From NCBI GenBank assembly GCA_910584095.1, contig CAJTYU010000016.1, forward strand, positions 1-64,000: a stretch of 64,000 nucleotides of DNA. The letters are read 5' to 3'. The notes beneath the pieces were generated by a model. It did not search any database. It was not told where the DNA came from and worked only from the letters and a program-made list of their open reading frames with translations. The stretch is from an uncultured Dorea sp. (GTDB lineage Bacteria; Bacillota; Clostridia; Lachnospirales; Lachnospiraceae). The stretch's first letter is position 1. Each line of letters opens with the position of its first letter. This document shows positions 16,512 to 25,521 of the stretch, in pieces. Made by a program: the position numbers and the translations under genes.

Positions 16512-16745
16512 AAGGACACCTCTTTCGTTTTTTCTTTTATTATAGTATATTTGGAGTTCAGAGTAAATGAGAAGATGCTATAATCCGGCGGCGAAAAATA
16601 TAGTTTTGTTTTATGGGCAGAAGGGGGTACATGAAAGGGATATTCTGTGCTATACTAAGGAAGAAAAGCTTTTGAGGCAGAAAATTAAAGTGCGGGAAGA
16701 GTTACGAGAAAACGATATTATGATTTTAGAAGGAGTTATTATAGT

Positions 16746-18137
16746 ATGGATTTGATAACGATTAGGGAATTGTATAAGAATCAGGATGAATATTTGGACA
16801 AGCAGATAAGGATAGGAGGATGGGTACGGAGCATCCGCGACTCTAAGACATTTGGATTTATTGTGGTGAACGACGGAACCTATTTTCAGCCGCTCCAAGT
16901 GGTATACAGCGACAAATTAGATAATTTTGCAGAGATTTCTAAATTAAATGTAGGGGCGGCGGTCATTGCTGCCGGGACGTTGGTTGCAACGCCTCAGGCA
17001 AAACAGCCCTTTGAGATTCAGGCGGATGAGGTGACGGTTGAAGGCGCTTCTGCCCCGGATTATCCGCTGCAGAAGAAGCGCCATGGTTTTGAGTATCTTC
17101 GGACGATCACGCATCTTAGGCCGAGAACGAATACCTTTCAGGCAGTATTCCGCGTCCGTTCGCTGGCGGCTTACGCATTCCATAAGTTTTTCCAGGAGAG
17201 GGGCTTTGTGTATGTGCATACGCCGCTGATTACCGCAAGCGACTGCGAGGGAGCCGGGGAGATGTTTAGGGTAACGACGCTGGATATGGACAATCTTCCG
17301 AAGAAGGATAGCGGAAGTATTGATTATACGCGGGATTTCTTTGGAAAAGAGACGAGCCTTACCGTAAGCGGGCAGCTTAACGGAGAGACTTACGCGCAGG
17401 CATTCCGCAATATTTATACATTTGGGCCGACCTTCCGTGCAGAGAACTCCAATACCACCCGGCATGCGGCGGAGTTCTGGATGATCGAGCCGGAGATGGC
17501 GTTTGCGGACTTGAATGATAATATGGAAATCGCAGAAGCGATGCTCAAATATGTGATCAACTACGTGATGGAAGAAGCGCCGGAGGAGATGAATTTCTTT
17601 AATTCCTTTGTGGATAAGGGATTGATTGCGAGACTGCAGAATGTAGCGTCCTCTGAATTTGCAAGAATTACCTATACAGAGGCCGTAAAGCTATTAGAGA
17701 AGAATAATGATAAATTTGAATACAAGGTGTCATGGGGGGCCGACCTGCAGACCGAACACGAACGCTATCTGACGGAAGAGGTATATAAGCGGCCGGTATT
17801 TGTAACTGATTATCCGAAGGATATTAAGGCTTTCTATATGAAGATGAACGACGATGACAAGACCGTTGCGGCCGTAGACTGTCTGGTACCCGGAATCGGT
17901 GAAATTATCGGCGGAAGCCAAAGGGAAGATAATTACGAGAAGCTGGAAAAGCGTATGAAAGAATTGGGCCTTAAGACTGAGGACTATCAATTCTATATGG
18001 ATCTGCGCAAATATGGCTCCACAAGACACTCCGGCTTTGGTCTTGGTTTTGAGCGCTGTATTATGTATCTGACCGGAATGGGCAATATCCGCGACGTAAT
18101 CCCATTCCCGCGTACTGTAAATAACTGCGATTTATAA
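16746..18137 (+). CDS. asnS: Asparaginyl-tRNA synthetase, 463 aa
   Basis: It charges tRNA-Asn. The N-terminal OB-fold anticodon domain is clear (QIRIGGWVRSIRDSKTFGFI, residues 20-39), followed by the class II catalytic core. The core has motif 2 in GPTFRAENSNTTRHAAEFWM, where asparagine-type residues separate it from AspRS, and motif 3 in GFGLGFERCIMYLTGMGNIR with the closing IPFPRT. Length is normal. AGAAGGAGTT lies 11 bases before the ATG. Upstream, TATACT at 16651-16656 could be the -10 box, but no good -35 is evident and there is no T-box leader. Confidence 0.95.
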   Translation: MDLITIRELYKNQDEYLDKQIRIGGWVRSIRDSKTFGFIVVNDGTYFQPLQVVYSDKLDNFAEISKLNVGAAVIAAGTLVATPQAKQPFEIQADEVTVEGASAPDYPLQKKRHGFEYLRTITHLRPRTNTFQAVFRVRSLAAYAFHKFFQERGFVYVHTPLITASDCEGAGEMFRVTTLDMDNLPKKDSGSIDYTRDFFGKETSLTVSGQLNGETYAQAFRNIYTFGPTFRAENSNTTRHAAEFWMIEPEMAFADLNDNMEIAEAMLKYVINYVMEEAPEEMNFFNSFVDKGLIARLQNVASSEFARITYTEAVKLLEKNNDKFEYKVSWGADLQTEHERYLTEEVYKRPVFVTDYPKDIKAFYMKMNDDDKTVAAVDCLVPGIGEIIGGSQREDNYEKLEKRMKELGLKTEDYQFYMDLRKYGSTRHSGFGLGFERCIMYLTGMGNIRDVIPFPRTVNNCDL

Positions 18138-18188
18138 ACCAGCGCTACTGCGCCGCGGGAAAATGACTTCAGATAAGGAGGGGACAGT

Positions 18189-18878
18189 ATGAATATATTG
18201 GTTGTAGATGATGAGAAGGAGATTGCAGACGTTATCGAGCTGTATCTTCAGAATGATCAGTATTCGGTATTCAAATATTATACAGGCGAAGAAGCGCTTC
18301 ACTGTATATCTGACAAGAAGATTGATCTTGCGATTCTGGACGTAATGCTTCCAGACATAGACGGCTTCCAGATTCTGAAGAAGATACGGGAGAAATATAC
18401 TTTTCCGGTGATTATGCTGACGGCAAAGACAGAATATATGGATAAGATTACCGGTCTAACCATGGGCGCGGATGATTATATTCCAAAACCGTTCAATCCG
18501 TTGGAGCTGATAGCGAGGGTGAAGGCGCAGCTTAGGCGTTATACCCAGTATAATGACGGCGGCAAGGATGCGGGGGATGTGATTGATTTTGGCGGGCTTT
18601 TCTTAAACCGCACCTCTCACGAGTGCGTCTATAACGAGGTTTCGCTGACTTTAACGCCGATTGAGTTTGATATCCTGTGGCTGCTGTGCGAAAACCGGGG
18701 CAAGGTAATCAGCTCGGAGGAGCTGTTTGAGAAGGTATGGAATGAGAAGTATTACAAGAACAGCAATAACACAGTTATGGTGCATATCCGGCATCTCAGA
18801 GAGAAGCTGAGCGCGCCTACGGGCAATTCGGACTTTATTAAGACCGTGTGGGGAGTAGGGTATAAAGTTGAAGAATAG
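18189..18878 (+). CDS. VanR-like response regulator, 229 aa
   Basis: This is a receiver domain with the DDE acidic cluster (MNILVVDDEKEIADVIELYL), phosphoacceptor in LAILDVMLPDIDG and KPFNPLELIARVKAQLRRYT, followed by an OmpR winged helix (TLTPIEFDILWLLCENRGKV, HIRHLREKL). AAGGAGGGG lies at 18175-18183. It overlaps the start of the kinase gene by 11 bases, so the two are translationally coupled. It is clearly paralogous to the regulator at 8081-8779, sharing the FNPLEL-ARVK-Q-RRYTQ region. Confidence 0.93.
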   Translation: MNILVVDDEKEIADVIELYLQNDQYSVFKYYTGEEALHCISDKKIDLAILDVMLPDIDGFQILKKIREKYTFPVIMLTAKTEYMDKITGLTMGADDYIPKPFNPLELIARVKAQLRRYTQYNDGGKDAGDVIDFGGLFLNRTSHECVYNEVSLTLTPIEFDILWLLCENRGKVISSEELFEKVWNEKYYKNSNNTVMVHIRHLREKLSAPTGNSDFIKTVWGVGYKVEE

Positions 18879-20094
18879 TTATCGTAAGCTGAAATTTAGC
18901 ATTTTATTGCAGACAGTGCTGATTACGGCTCTGACTGTACTGGTTGGCGGTTTTCTTCTGAACTATGTTATAGATGGGATATACAATGATTCGTTTGCGA
19001 CAGCGTTTGTGGAATTTTTGGTTTCCCTTCACATGGAAGAAAAAACCGCCATTGATTTATATTGGAAGCTGATTGGAAATAACAAGATATTTTTTATGAT
19101 TGTGGGTTTCCTTCTTCTTTTTGCGCTGTTTTTCTACATCGCTCTATCCCAGATGACCAGATATTTAGATCAGGTCGGCGATGGAATCGAGAATATTTTA
19201 TCGGAATCCTCGGAGCCGATTCATTTGATTACAGAGTTAAAGCCGATTGAGATCCGGCTGAATGAGATTAAGGCTACGCTGAAAAGGCAGGAACTGGAGG
19301 CGGTTGAGAGCGAGAAGCGCAAAAATGATATGGTACTGTTTTTGGCCCATGACCTGAAGACTCCGCTGACGTCGGTGGTGGCATATCTGACAATGCTTGA
19401 CGGCCATCCGGATATGCCGATGGAGGAACGGGCAAAATATACCCATATTTCTCTGGAAAAAGCGGTCCGTCTGGGGGAACTGATCAATGAATTTTTTGAT
19501 ATTACCAAGTTCAGCCTTCAGGAATTTGAATTAGAGCCGGTAGAACTGAATCTTTCTATGATGCTGGAGCAGATTGCAGACGAGCTTTATGGAGTTCTTC
19601 AGGAGAAGCGTCTTACCTGCGAGGTAGAAGCGGATGAGAATTTGGAGGTGGAAGGCGATCCGGATAAGCTTGCCAGAGTATTTGATAATCTTCTCAGAAA
19701 TGCAATTGCCTATTGCTACGAAAATACGACGATTGGCATTGCCGCCCATATGAAGCGGGGAGATGTGGAGATTATTTTCCGTAATGAGGGAAAGAAGATT
19801 CCGGGAGCCAAGCTTCAGACCATATTTGAGAAATTTTACAGGCTGGATGATTCCCGCTCTACAGAAACCGGAGGAGCGGGGCTTGGGCTGGCGATTGCAA
19901 GAGAGATCGTGGAGCTCCACGGGGGGCGGATTATTGCGAAGAGCGACGATGAGAAGACGCAGTTTGTAGTAACTCTGCCGTCGAAGAAAAAACAGGAAGA
20001 AGGATTAGAACATGAAGTTCATACACATTGCAGACGTACACTTAGGGGCAAAGCCGGACGCCGGAAGAACATACAGCGCAAAAAGAGAAAGTGA
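18868..20094 (+). CDS. VanS-like sensor histidine kinase, 408 aa
   Basis: The TTG at 18868 is taken as start because it overlaps the regulator's stop region and gives MKNSYRKLKFSILLQTVLIT with the first membrane segment immediately following. A second membrane segment (IFFMIVGFLLLFALFFYIAL) precedes a HAMP-like linker. The H-box is FLAHDLKTPLTSVVAYLTML with histidine about 160. The ATP site includes NLLRNAIAYCYENT and GGAGLGLAIAREIVELHGGR. The basic C-terminal tail extends 83 bases into the next gene. The compact two-segment topology with a short loop is typical of VanS-like kinases. Confidence 0.92.
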   Translation: MKNSYRKLKFSILLQTVLITALTVLVGGFLLNYVIDGIYNDSFATAFVEFLVSLHMEEKTAIDLYWKLIGNNKIFFMIVGFLLLFALFFYIALSQMTRYLDQVGDGIENILSESSEPIHLITELKPIEIRLNEIKATLKRQELEAVESEKRKNDMVLFLAHDLKTPLTSVVAYLTMLDGHPDMPMEERAKYTHISLEKAVRLGELINEFFDITKFSLQEFELEPVELNLSMMLEQIADELYGVLQEKRLTCEVEADENLEVEGDPDKLARVFDNLLRNAIAYCYENTTIGIAAHMKRGDVEIIFRNEGKKIPGAKLQTIFEKFYRLDDSRSTETGGAGLGLAIAREIVELHGGRIIAKSDDEKTQFVVTLPSKKKQEEGLEHEVHTHCRRTLRGKAGRRKNIQRKKRK

Positions 20095-21067
20095 GATATG
20101 GGACAGCTTTGGCAAGGTAATTCGGATGTGTGAGGAGGAACAAGCAGAGCTTTTGCTGATAGCCGGTGATTTGTTCCACAGACAGCCGCTTTTGAGAGAA
20201 CTGAAGGAAGTGGATTATCTGTTTGGAACTCTGAGCAGGACGCAGGTGGTACTGATGGCGGGGAATCATGATTATATTAGGAAGGAATCCTATTACCGTA
20301 CATTCACTTGGAGCCCGAATGTACATATGATTTTAAGCAGCGATATCAGCTGTGTAGAATTGAAAGAGCTTAATACGGCGGTTTATGGTCTCAGCTATTA
20401 TGCAAAAGAAAGGGAGGAAACCCTGTACGAACAGATTCGGCTGAGAGATAACTGCAGATACCGTATACTGCTTGCCCATGGCGGAGACGAGAAGCATCTG
20501 CCGTTTCGCAAGGCAGAAGTGGACAAGGCTGGGTTTGACTATGTGGCGCTTGGACATATCCATAAGCCGCAGGAGTTGATTCATGGCCGGATGTTCTACG
20601 CGGGGGCGTTAGAACCGACGGATAAAAATGATACGGGTCAGCATGGAGCGGTAAAGGGGCTTTTGAACGAGAACGGATGTAAGGCTAGGTTTGTAACTCT
20701 GGCTTCTAGAGAATATATTCATATGGAGCTGGAGGTGGAAGAGGAGACGACGGGCTTCGGACTGCGCGCACAGATAGAGCGGGAGATCCGTAAAAGGGGC
20801 ATTCAGAATATTTATAAGATTACGCTGAAGGGGTTCAAGAACCCGGAGGCGCAGTTTGACCTGAATCAAATGGATCCTTTTGGAAATGTGATAGAGATTG
20901 CAGATAATACAAGGCTGGCATTTGATTTTGTAAAGCTGCTTGCAGCAAACAGGGATAATCTTCTGGGAAAATATATCGAAGGTTTTGGGGATGCGGAGCC
21001 TGACAGTGTGGAATATGAGGCGTTATGCGCGGGAGTTCAGGCGCTTTTGGAGACGAGGAGAGGTTAA
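20012..21067 (+). CDS. SbcD/YhaO-like metallophosphoesterase DNA repair nuclease, 351 aa
   Basis: The calcineurin-like nuclease motifs are all present: HIADVHLGAKP at the start, LLIAGDLFHRQPLLRE, LMAGNHDYI, LLAHGGDEKH and VALGHIHKPQ. These residues bind the two metal ions of Mre11/SbcD-type nucleases. AGGAAGAAGGATTAGAAC precedes the ATG, which lies inside the 3' end of the kinase gene (83-base overlap). The next gene encodes the matching SMC-like ATPase three bases downstream, so the two make a nuclease/ATPase complex as in SbcCD or B. subtilis YhaO/YhaN. Confidence 0.9.
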   Translation: MKFIHIADVHLGAKPDAGRTYSAKRESEIWDSFGKVIRMCEEEQAELLLIAGDLFHRQPLLRELKEVDYLFGTLSRTQVVLMAGNHDYIRKESYYRTFTWSPNVHMILSSDISCVELKELNTAVYGLSYYAKEREETLYEQIRLRDNCRYRILLAHGGDEKHLPFRKAEVDKAGFDYVALGHIHKPQELIHGRMFYAGALEPTDKNDTGQHGAVKGLLNENGCKARFVTLASREYIHMELEVEEETTGFGLRAQIEREIRKRGIQNIYKITLKGFKNPEAQFDLNQMDPFGNVIEIADNTRLAFDFVKLLAANRDNLLGKYIEGFGDAEPDSVEYEALCAGVQALLETRRG

Positions 21068-21069
21068 AT

Positions 21070-22641
21070 ATGAGGCTGCTGGAGCTGAATATAAAGAATT
21101 TTGGCAAATTTCAGAATAGAAGTATTAGACTCCATGATGGATTGCAGCTTATCTGCGGAGAAAATGAAGCGGGAAAATCAACGATACATACATTTATCCG
21201 GGCGATGCTGTTTGGATTGGAGCGCAAGCGGGGAAGAGGCTCGGCGAACGATACTTTTTCTAGATATGAGCCTTGGGAAAATGGAAATTATTATGCCGGG
21301 GCTTTAAGGTTTGAGTGCGGAGGCAAGCGGTTTTGCCTGCAGCGGAATTTTGACAAGTATTCAAAGAAAGCGCTGCTGGTGTGCGAGACTGACGGAGAGG
21401 AAATGTCTGTGGAGGAAGGAGACCTTGACATGCTTCTTGACGGACTTGCGGAAGCTTCCTATGAAAATACATTGTATATCGGGCAGCTTCGCGCGCCTGC
21501 CGGTCAGACGCTGGCGGCAGAACTTAAAAACTATGCCGCCGGGTATTATATGACGGGCGACAGCGATATCAATCTTTCCAGCGCGCTGGAGAATCTGGCT
21601 CTGAACAGAAAGGCGGTTGACAGGGAGGTAAAGCAGGTTCTTCTTGAGAAACAGAAAAAGCGGGAGTCGGTAGAACAGGAAGCCTCTTATATATGGAGGG
21701 AGCTTCATTATATAGACGATAAGATTGAGGCGCTCCGGGAAGAACTTGAACTGCGGAATGTGAAGAAGGAGGAAAAACCGCAGGAGGATGAGATGGAAAA
21801 TGAATGGGTAAAAAGACGCTTTACGGACGTGCTGCGCCCGGCGAAATGGAGGGTACATCCGATTGAGATTCTAGTGATCTTTGGGATAATTATCCTTGCC
21901 TTTACGCTGCTTCCTAATCCGTTAAATTCCTTTGTTACAGTGGTAGTTGCTCTTCTTGGCGCAATCTACATTTGGAATCGGATGAAGATTGGGAGACGGG
22001 AGCGGGAGACGGAAGCTGAGGAAATTCTGGAGAGAGCCGGGACGGAAGAAGAACTGGCGTCTACGGAAAAGCTGATATGGGAACTGGAGCATCTGACCGA
22101 AGATAGGAAGGAAAAGCAGGTGGAGTACGACAATCTTCAGGAACTGCTTCAGGAACAGGATGAACTGGGCGGCGATTATTTAAAACTGGACAGGAAAAAG
22201 GAGGCCCTGCTTCTTGCAGAAAAGCGTTTGGGAGAGGTCTCTGGCGCTATGCAGAGGGAACTGACGGCGAGATTAAACAGGAGGGCTTCTGAAATTATAA
22301 AGACAATAACCAGCGGGAAATACGAGATGCTTACAGCGGATGAGAATCTGCATATGGGTCTTTTTTATGAGGGAAGGTATGTATCGATGGAACAGGTCAG
22401 CCAAGGAACCGTGGAGCAGATTTATTTTGCCCTTCGCATGGCGGCGGCCGAACTCCTCTATGAAGAGGATTATCCGGTGATACTGGACGATACGTTTGCT
22501 TTTTATGACGACGTCCGTCTGGAGCAGACACTAAGGTGGCTTGCAGGGTGCGGGCGTCAGGTTATTTTATTTTCATGCCAGAAGAGGGAAGAAGAGATTT
22601 TAAAAAGGAATGGGATTTGTTATGCAAAGACAATTTTATAG
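21070..22641 (+). CDS. SbcC/YhaN-like SMC-family ATPase, short form, 523 aa
   Basis: The ATG at 21070 is preferred: GAGGAGAGG lies just before it and the product starts with the usual MRLLELNIKNFGKFQNRSIR. Walker A is CGENEAGKSTIHTFIRAMLF. The signature and Walker B are near the C-terminus (QVSQGTVEQIYFALRMAAAE and DYPVILDDTFAFYDD). Between them lie two predicted coiled-coil arms and, in the middle, hydrophobic stretches ILVIFGIIILAFTLLPNPL and FVTVVVALLGAIYIW that look like a membrane hairpin. At 523 residues it is far shorter than SbcC (about 1000 aa). It is the partner of the nuclease directly upstream. Confidence 0.85.
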   Translation: MRLLELNIKNFGKFQNRSIRLHDGLQLICGENEAGKSTIHTFIRAMLFGLERKRGRGSANDTFSRYEPWENGNYYAGALRFECGGKRFCLQRNFDKYSKKALLVCETDGEEMSVEEGDLDMLLDGLAEASYENTLYIGQLRAPAGQTLAAELKNYAAGYYMTGDSDINLSSALENLALNRKAVDREVKQVLLEKQKKRESVEQEASYIWRELHYIDDKIEALREELELRNVKKEEKPQEDEMENEWVKRRFTDVLRPAKWRVHPIEILVIFGIIILAFTLLPNPLNSFVTVVVALLGAIYIWNRMKIGRRERETEAEEILERAGTEEELASTEKLIWELEHLTEDRKEKQVEYDNLQELLQEQDELGGDYLKLDRKKEALLLAEKRLGEVSGAMQRELTARLNRRASEIIKTITSGKYEMLTADENLHMGLFYEGRYVSMEQVSQGTVEQIYFALRMAAAELLYEEDYPVILDDTFAFYDDVRLEQTLRWLAGCGRQVILFSCQKREEEILKRNGICYAKTIL

Positions 22642-23977
22642 ACAGATATGGAAGCTGATTGCTCCTATTGTAATTCAGAACCTGCTCAGCGCGGCAGTAA
22701 ATTCGGCGGATGTGGTGATGCTCAATTATGTAGGGCAGTCGGCAATTTCCGCCGTTTCCCTTGCGGCGCAGTATGCGCAGATACTGTTTATGTTTTTCTA
22801 TGGGCTGGGCACGGGAGCGAGTATCCTGTGCGCACAGTATTACGGGAAGGGAGAATGGGAGCCGATTCGTGCGATAGAAGGGATTGCGATGCGAATTTCC
22901 CTGACAGCGTCTCTGGCGTTTGCCATAGCGGCAATTACGATTCCGGGGCAGATGATGAAGCTGTTTACCAATGACGCTGAGCTGATCAGACTGGGAACAG
23001 GGTATCTTAGGATCATGAGTATCGCTTATCTATGCTGGGGCATAATAGAGGTATATCTGGCGATTTTAAGAAGCGTGGGAAAAGCAGTGGCTGCGATGTT
23101 AATGAACGTGTTGGCTTTTTCTCTGAATATTGTTTTAAATGCGGTATTTATTTTTGGATTGTTTGGGGCTCCGAAACTGGGAGTCATAGGCGTTGCGATT
23201 GCGACTTCGGCGTCCCGTGCGGCGGAGCTTGCGGCATGTATTATCGTATCCGCGAGGACAAAGGAGATCAAATTGAAGCCTTCATACATGCTTATACGCA
23301 GTAAGCTGCTTTTTCAGGATTTTGTTAAGCTTGCAGTTCCGGCTCTGCTGAATGACGTGCTTTGGGGCGTGGCATTCTCTATGTATTCGGTAATTATCGG
23401 ACATCTCGGCACCGATGCGGTTGCGGCAAATTCTTTGGTTACAGTAGTGCGTAACTTTGGAACGGTATTCTGCTTCGGCGTGGCGAGTGCGGGCGGCATT
23501 CTGGTGGGTAATGTGCTGGGAGAGAACAAGATTGAAAAGGCGAGGGATTATACCTCGCGAGTGCTGAGACTGACTGTGATAACAGGCATTATAGGCGGAT
23601 TGGTGGTTCTGGCTATTACGCCGCTGGTGCTTCGGTTTGCAGACTTATCGGATACGGCTATGGAGTATCTGAAGGTGATGCTGCTGATTAACAGTTATTA
23701 TGTAATAGGAATTGCAGTAAATACCACCTTGATAGCGGGAATTTTCCGGGCGGGCGGAGACAGCAGGTTTGGCTGTATCTGCGACGGGATTACAATGTGG
23801 TGTTATGCGGTGCCTCTTGGATTTTTTGCGGCATTTGTGTTAAAACTTCCGGTACTGTGGGTATATTTTCTGCTGTGTACTGATGAGTTTGCAAAATGGC
23901 CGGCGGTAATCCGCAGGTACCGAAGCGGAAAATGGCTGAATAATATCACGAGGGATAATTTGTTTGAAGAGGCATAA
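22622..23977 (+). CDS. MATE-family efflux transporter, about 451 aa
   Basis: Twelve hydrophobic segments are readable. The start FYRQIWKLIAPIVIQNLLSA and the AAQYAQILFMFFYGLGTGAS region are typical of MATE cation/drug antiporters. I chose the ATG at 22622 because AAAAAGGA lies about 12 bases before it. The in-frame ATG at 22610 is also possible but has almost no spacing to that site. The gene overlaps the end of the SMC-like gene and so is probably co-transcribed. The substrate is unknown. A strong terminator follows. Confidence 0.9.
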   Translation: MQRQFYRQIWKLIAPIVIQNLLSAAVNSADVVMLNYVGQSAISAVSLAAQYAQILFMFFYGLGTGASILCAQYYGKGEWEPIRAIEGIAMRISLTASLAFAIAAITIPGQMMKLFTNDAELIRLGTGYLRIMSIAYLCWGIIEVYLAILRSVGKAVAAMLMNVLAFSLNIVLNAVFIFGLFGAPKLGVIGVAIATSASRAAELAACIIVSARTKEIKLKPSYMLIRSKLLFQDFVKLAVPALLNDVLWGVAFSMYSVIIGHLGTDAVAANSLVTVVRNFGTVFCFGVASAGGILVGNVLGENKIEKARDYTSRVLRLTVITGIIGGLVVLAITPLVLRFADLSDTAMEYLKVMLLINSYYVIGIAVNTTLIAGIFRAGGDSRFGCICDGITMWCYAVPLGFFAAFVLKLPVLWVYFLLCTDEFAKWPAVIRRYRSGKWLNNITRDNLFEEA

Positions 23978-23980
23978 AAA

Positions 23981-24025
23981 GGGCGGCCGCGCCAGTTAAT
24001 CTGGAGGGGCCGCTTAAGCTTTTTC
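23981..24025 (+). terminator. Rho-independent terminator
   Basis: GCGGCCGCGCCAG (23983-23995) pairs with CTGGAGGGGCCGC (24001-24013) with two mismatches and a five-base loop, followed by TTAAGCTTTTT. It closes the regulator-kinase-nuclease-MATE operon. Confidence 0.75.
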
Positions 24026-24096
24026 ATCCCGGCTGCCGGCAGGCAGGTAGAAAATGTTCTAGCGCTGCTGTGCCGGCATATGTTTACAGTATAAGA

Positions 24097-24369
24097 TTAT
24101 TCGTCATCTGGCGCCTGCATTGCTGTCTCAAACTTATCAAGAATTATGCCCTGAATTTTGTCTCTCGTACTAGAATTGATGGGATGCGCAACATCCTTGT
24201 ATTCTCCGGCTGCAGTCTTTTTGCTTGGCATGGCAATAAAAAGACCCTTTTCCCCTTCAATAACTTTGATGTCATGCACTACGAATTCCTCATCCATAGT
24301 AATCGAAACCACTGCTTTCAGCTTCCCCTCTTTTGCTACCTTGCGTACACGTACATCTGTAATCTGCAT
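24097..24369 (-). CDS. spoVG: SpoVG septation/RNA-binding regulator, 90 aa
   Basis: The sequence MQITDVRVRKVAKEGKLKAV, FVVHDIKVIEGEKGLFIAMP and DVAHPINSSTRDKIQGIIL is a full-length SpoVG match. SpoVG is a small site-specific nucleic-acid-binding protein affecting sporulation, septation and capsule/virulence genes in Firmicutes. GGAAAGGAGCTGG precedes the start. It lies 36 bases downstream of glgD on the same strand and may be read from the glg promoter or its own. Confidence 0.95.
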   Translation of the reverse strand: MQITDVRVRKVAKEGKLKAVVSITMDEEFVVHDIKVIEGEKGLFIAMPSKKTAAGEYKDVAHPINSSTRDKIQGIILDKFETAMQAPDDE

Positions 24370-24405
24370 CGCGTATCCAGCTCCTTTCCAAGGACCGTTA
24401 CATTA

Positions 24406-25521
24406 TCATATATACCGGTCTTCCTTTTGTGCCACTATCTTCACAGCATTTTCGCCAACATGACGGGTATTTGCTCGGATTGTATCTTTGCTTTCTACAA
24501 TACAGTTTTCGATGTAAGTATTATCTCCCAAATAAACATCGTTCAAAATGATTGAGTTCTTGATTACACAATTATTACCTACAAATACTTTCTTAAATAA
24601 GACAGAGTTCTCAACGGTGCCGTTAATAATGCATCCGCTGGCCACAAGGCTGTTCCTTACCACTGACCCGGGATTATATTTTGCCGGCGGCAGGTCGCTG
24701 ACCTTGGAATAAATACTTGGATATTCTTTAAAGAAATACTGTCTCACGTCCGGCTTCAAAAAATCCATGTTCGTCCGGTAATACGCGTCAACGGTTGCAA
24801 TGTTGCTCCAATAGCTGTTTATCTTATAACCATATATCTTCTTCAGATTTTTATACCTGATCAAAATATCGGTTACAAAATCAAATCGTCCTTCCTCCGC
24901 GCACCGCTCGACCAATTCGATGAGGTCGAGCCTCTTGATTATATATATGCCGGTGGAAATCGTGCGGGATTGTGCAATCATCGGTTTCTCTTCGAATTCA
25001 TGCACTCTCATTTCTTCATCCATCTTTAGGGTTCCGAAGCGGCTGGCGTCCTCAAGAGGGTTCAGCTCTGTGCACACTACGGTGATGTCAGCGCCCTTAG
25101 CAATGTGGTAATCCAGCACTTGATGATAATCCATCTTGTATACCGCATCTGCCGAGGTAATAATCATGTATGTCTCGTTGCACTTTTTCAGGAAATCCAT
25201 ATTTTGGTAAATGGCATCTGCGGTTCCCCTAAACCAGTTGCCGTTTTCCTTTGTGATGGTCGGCGTAAATACATACAGGCCGCCGTTTTTTCTTCCAAAA
25301 TCCCACCATTTGGAGGAATTTAGATGTTCATTCAGGGAACGGGAATTGTACTGGGTCAATACGGCTACCTGCCGAATGTGGGAATTGGACATGTTGCTGA
25401 GTGCAAAATCAATTGCCCTGTAGCTTCCCGCAATAGGCATAGCCGCTACGGCGCGCCTGTTGGTAAGATCTTTCATCCGATGATTGTTGCCTCCTGCCAG
25501 AATAATACCTGCTGCTTTCAT
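24406..25521 (-). CDS. glgD: GlgD, regulatory subunit of glucose-1-phosphate adenylyltransferase, 371 aa
   Basis: The nucleotidyltransferase start is degenerate (MKAAGIILAGGNNHRMKDLT in place of the catalytic GGxGxRL), as expected for the non-catalytic or weakly catalytic GlgD subunit of Firmicutes. A left-handed beta-helix tail is recognisable from hexapeptide-like runs such as GCIINGTVENSVLFKKVFVG. It pairs with GlgC to make ADP-glucose for glycogen. Its start overlaps the glgC stop by four bases, so it is translationally coupled. Confidence 0.93.
   Translation of the reverse strand: MKAAGIILAGGNNHRMKDLTNRRAVAAMPIAGSYRAIDFALSNMSNSHIRQVAVLTQYNSRSLNEHLNSSKWWDFGRKNGGLYVFTPTITKENGNWFRGTADAIYQNMDFLKKCNETYMIITSADAVYKMDYHQVLDYHIAKGADITVVCTELNPLEDASRFGTLKMDEEMRVHEFEEKPMIAQSRTISTGIYIIKRLDLIELVERCAEEGRFDFVTDILIRYKNLKKIYGYKINSYWSNIATVDAYYRTNMDFLKPDVRQYFFKEYPSIYSKVSDLPPAKYNPGSVVRNSLVASGCIINGTVENSVLFKKVFVGNNCVIKNSIILNDVYLGDNTYIENCIVESKDTIRANTRHVGENAVKIVAQKEDRYI

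Noticed and set aside
16512..16745. T-box leader for asnS
   Set aside because: The GGTGG-type antiterminator sequence and the long stem I are absent; only a weak promoter and ribosome site are seen.
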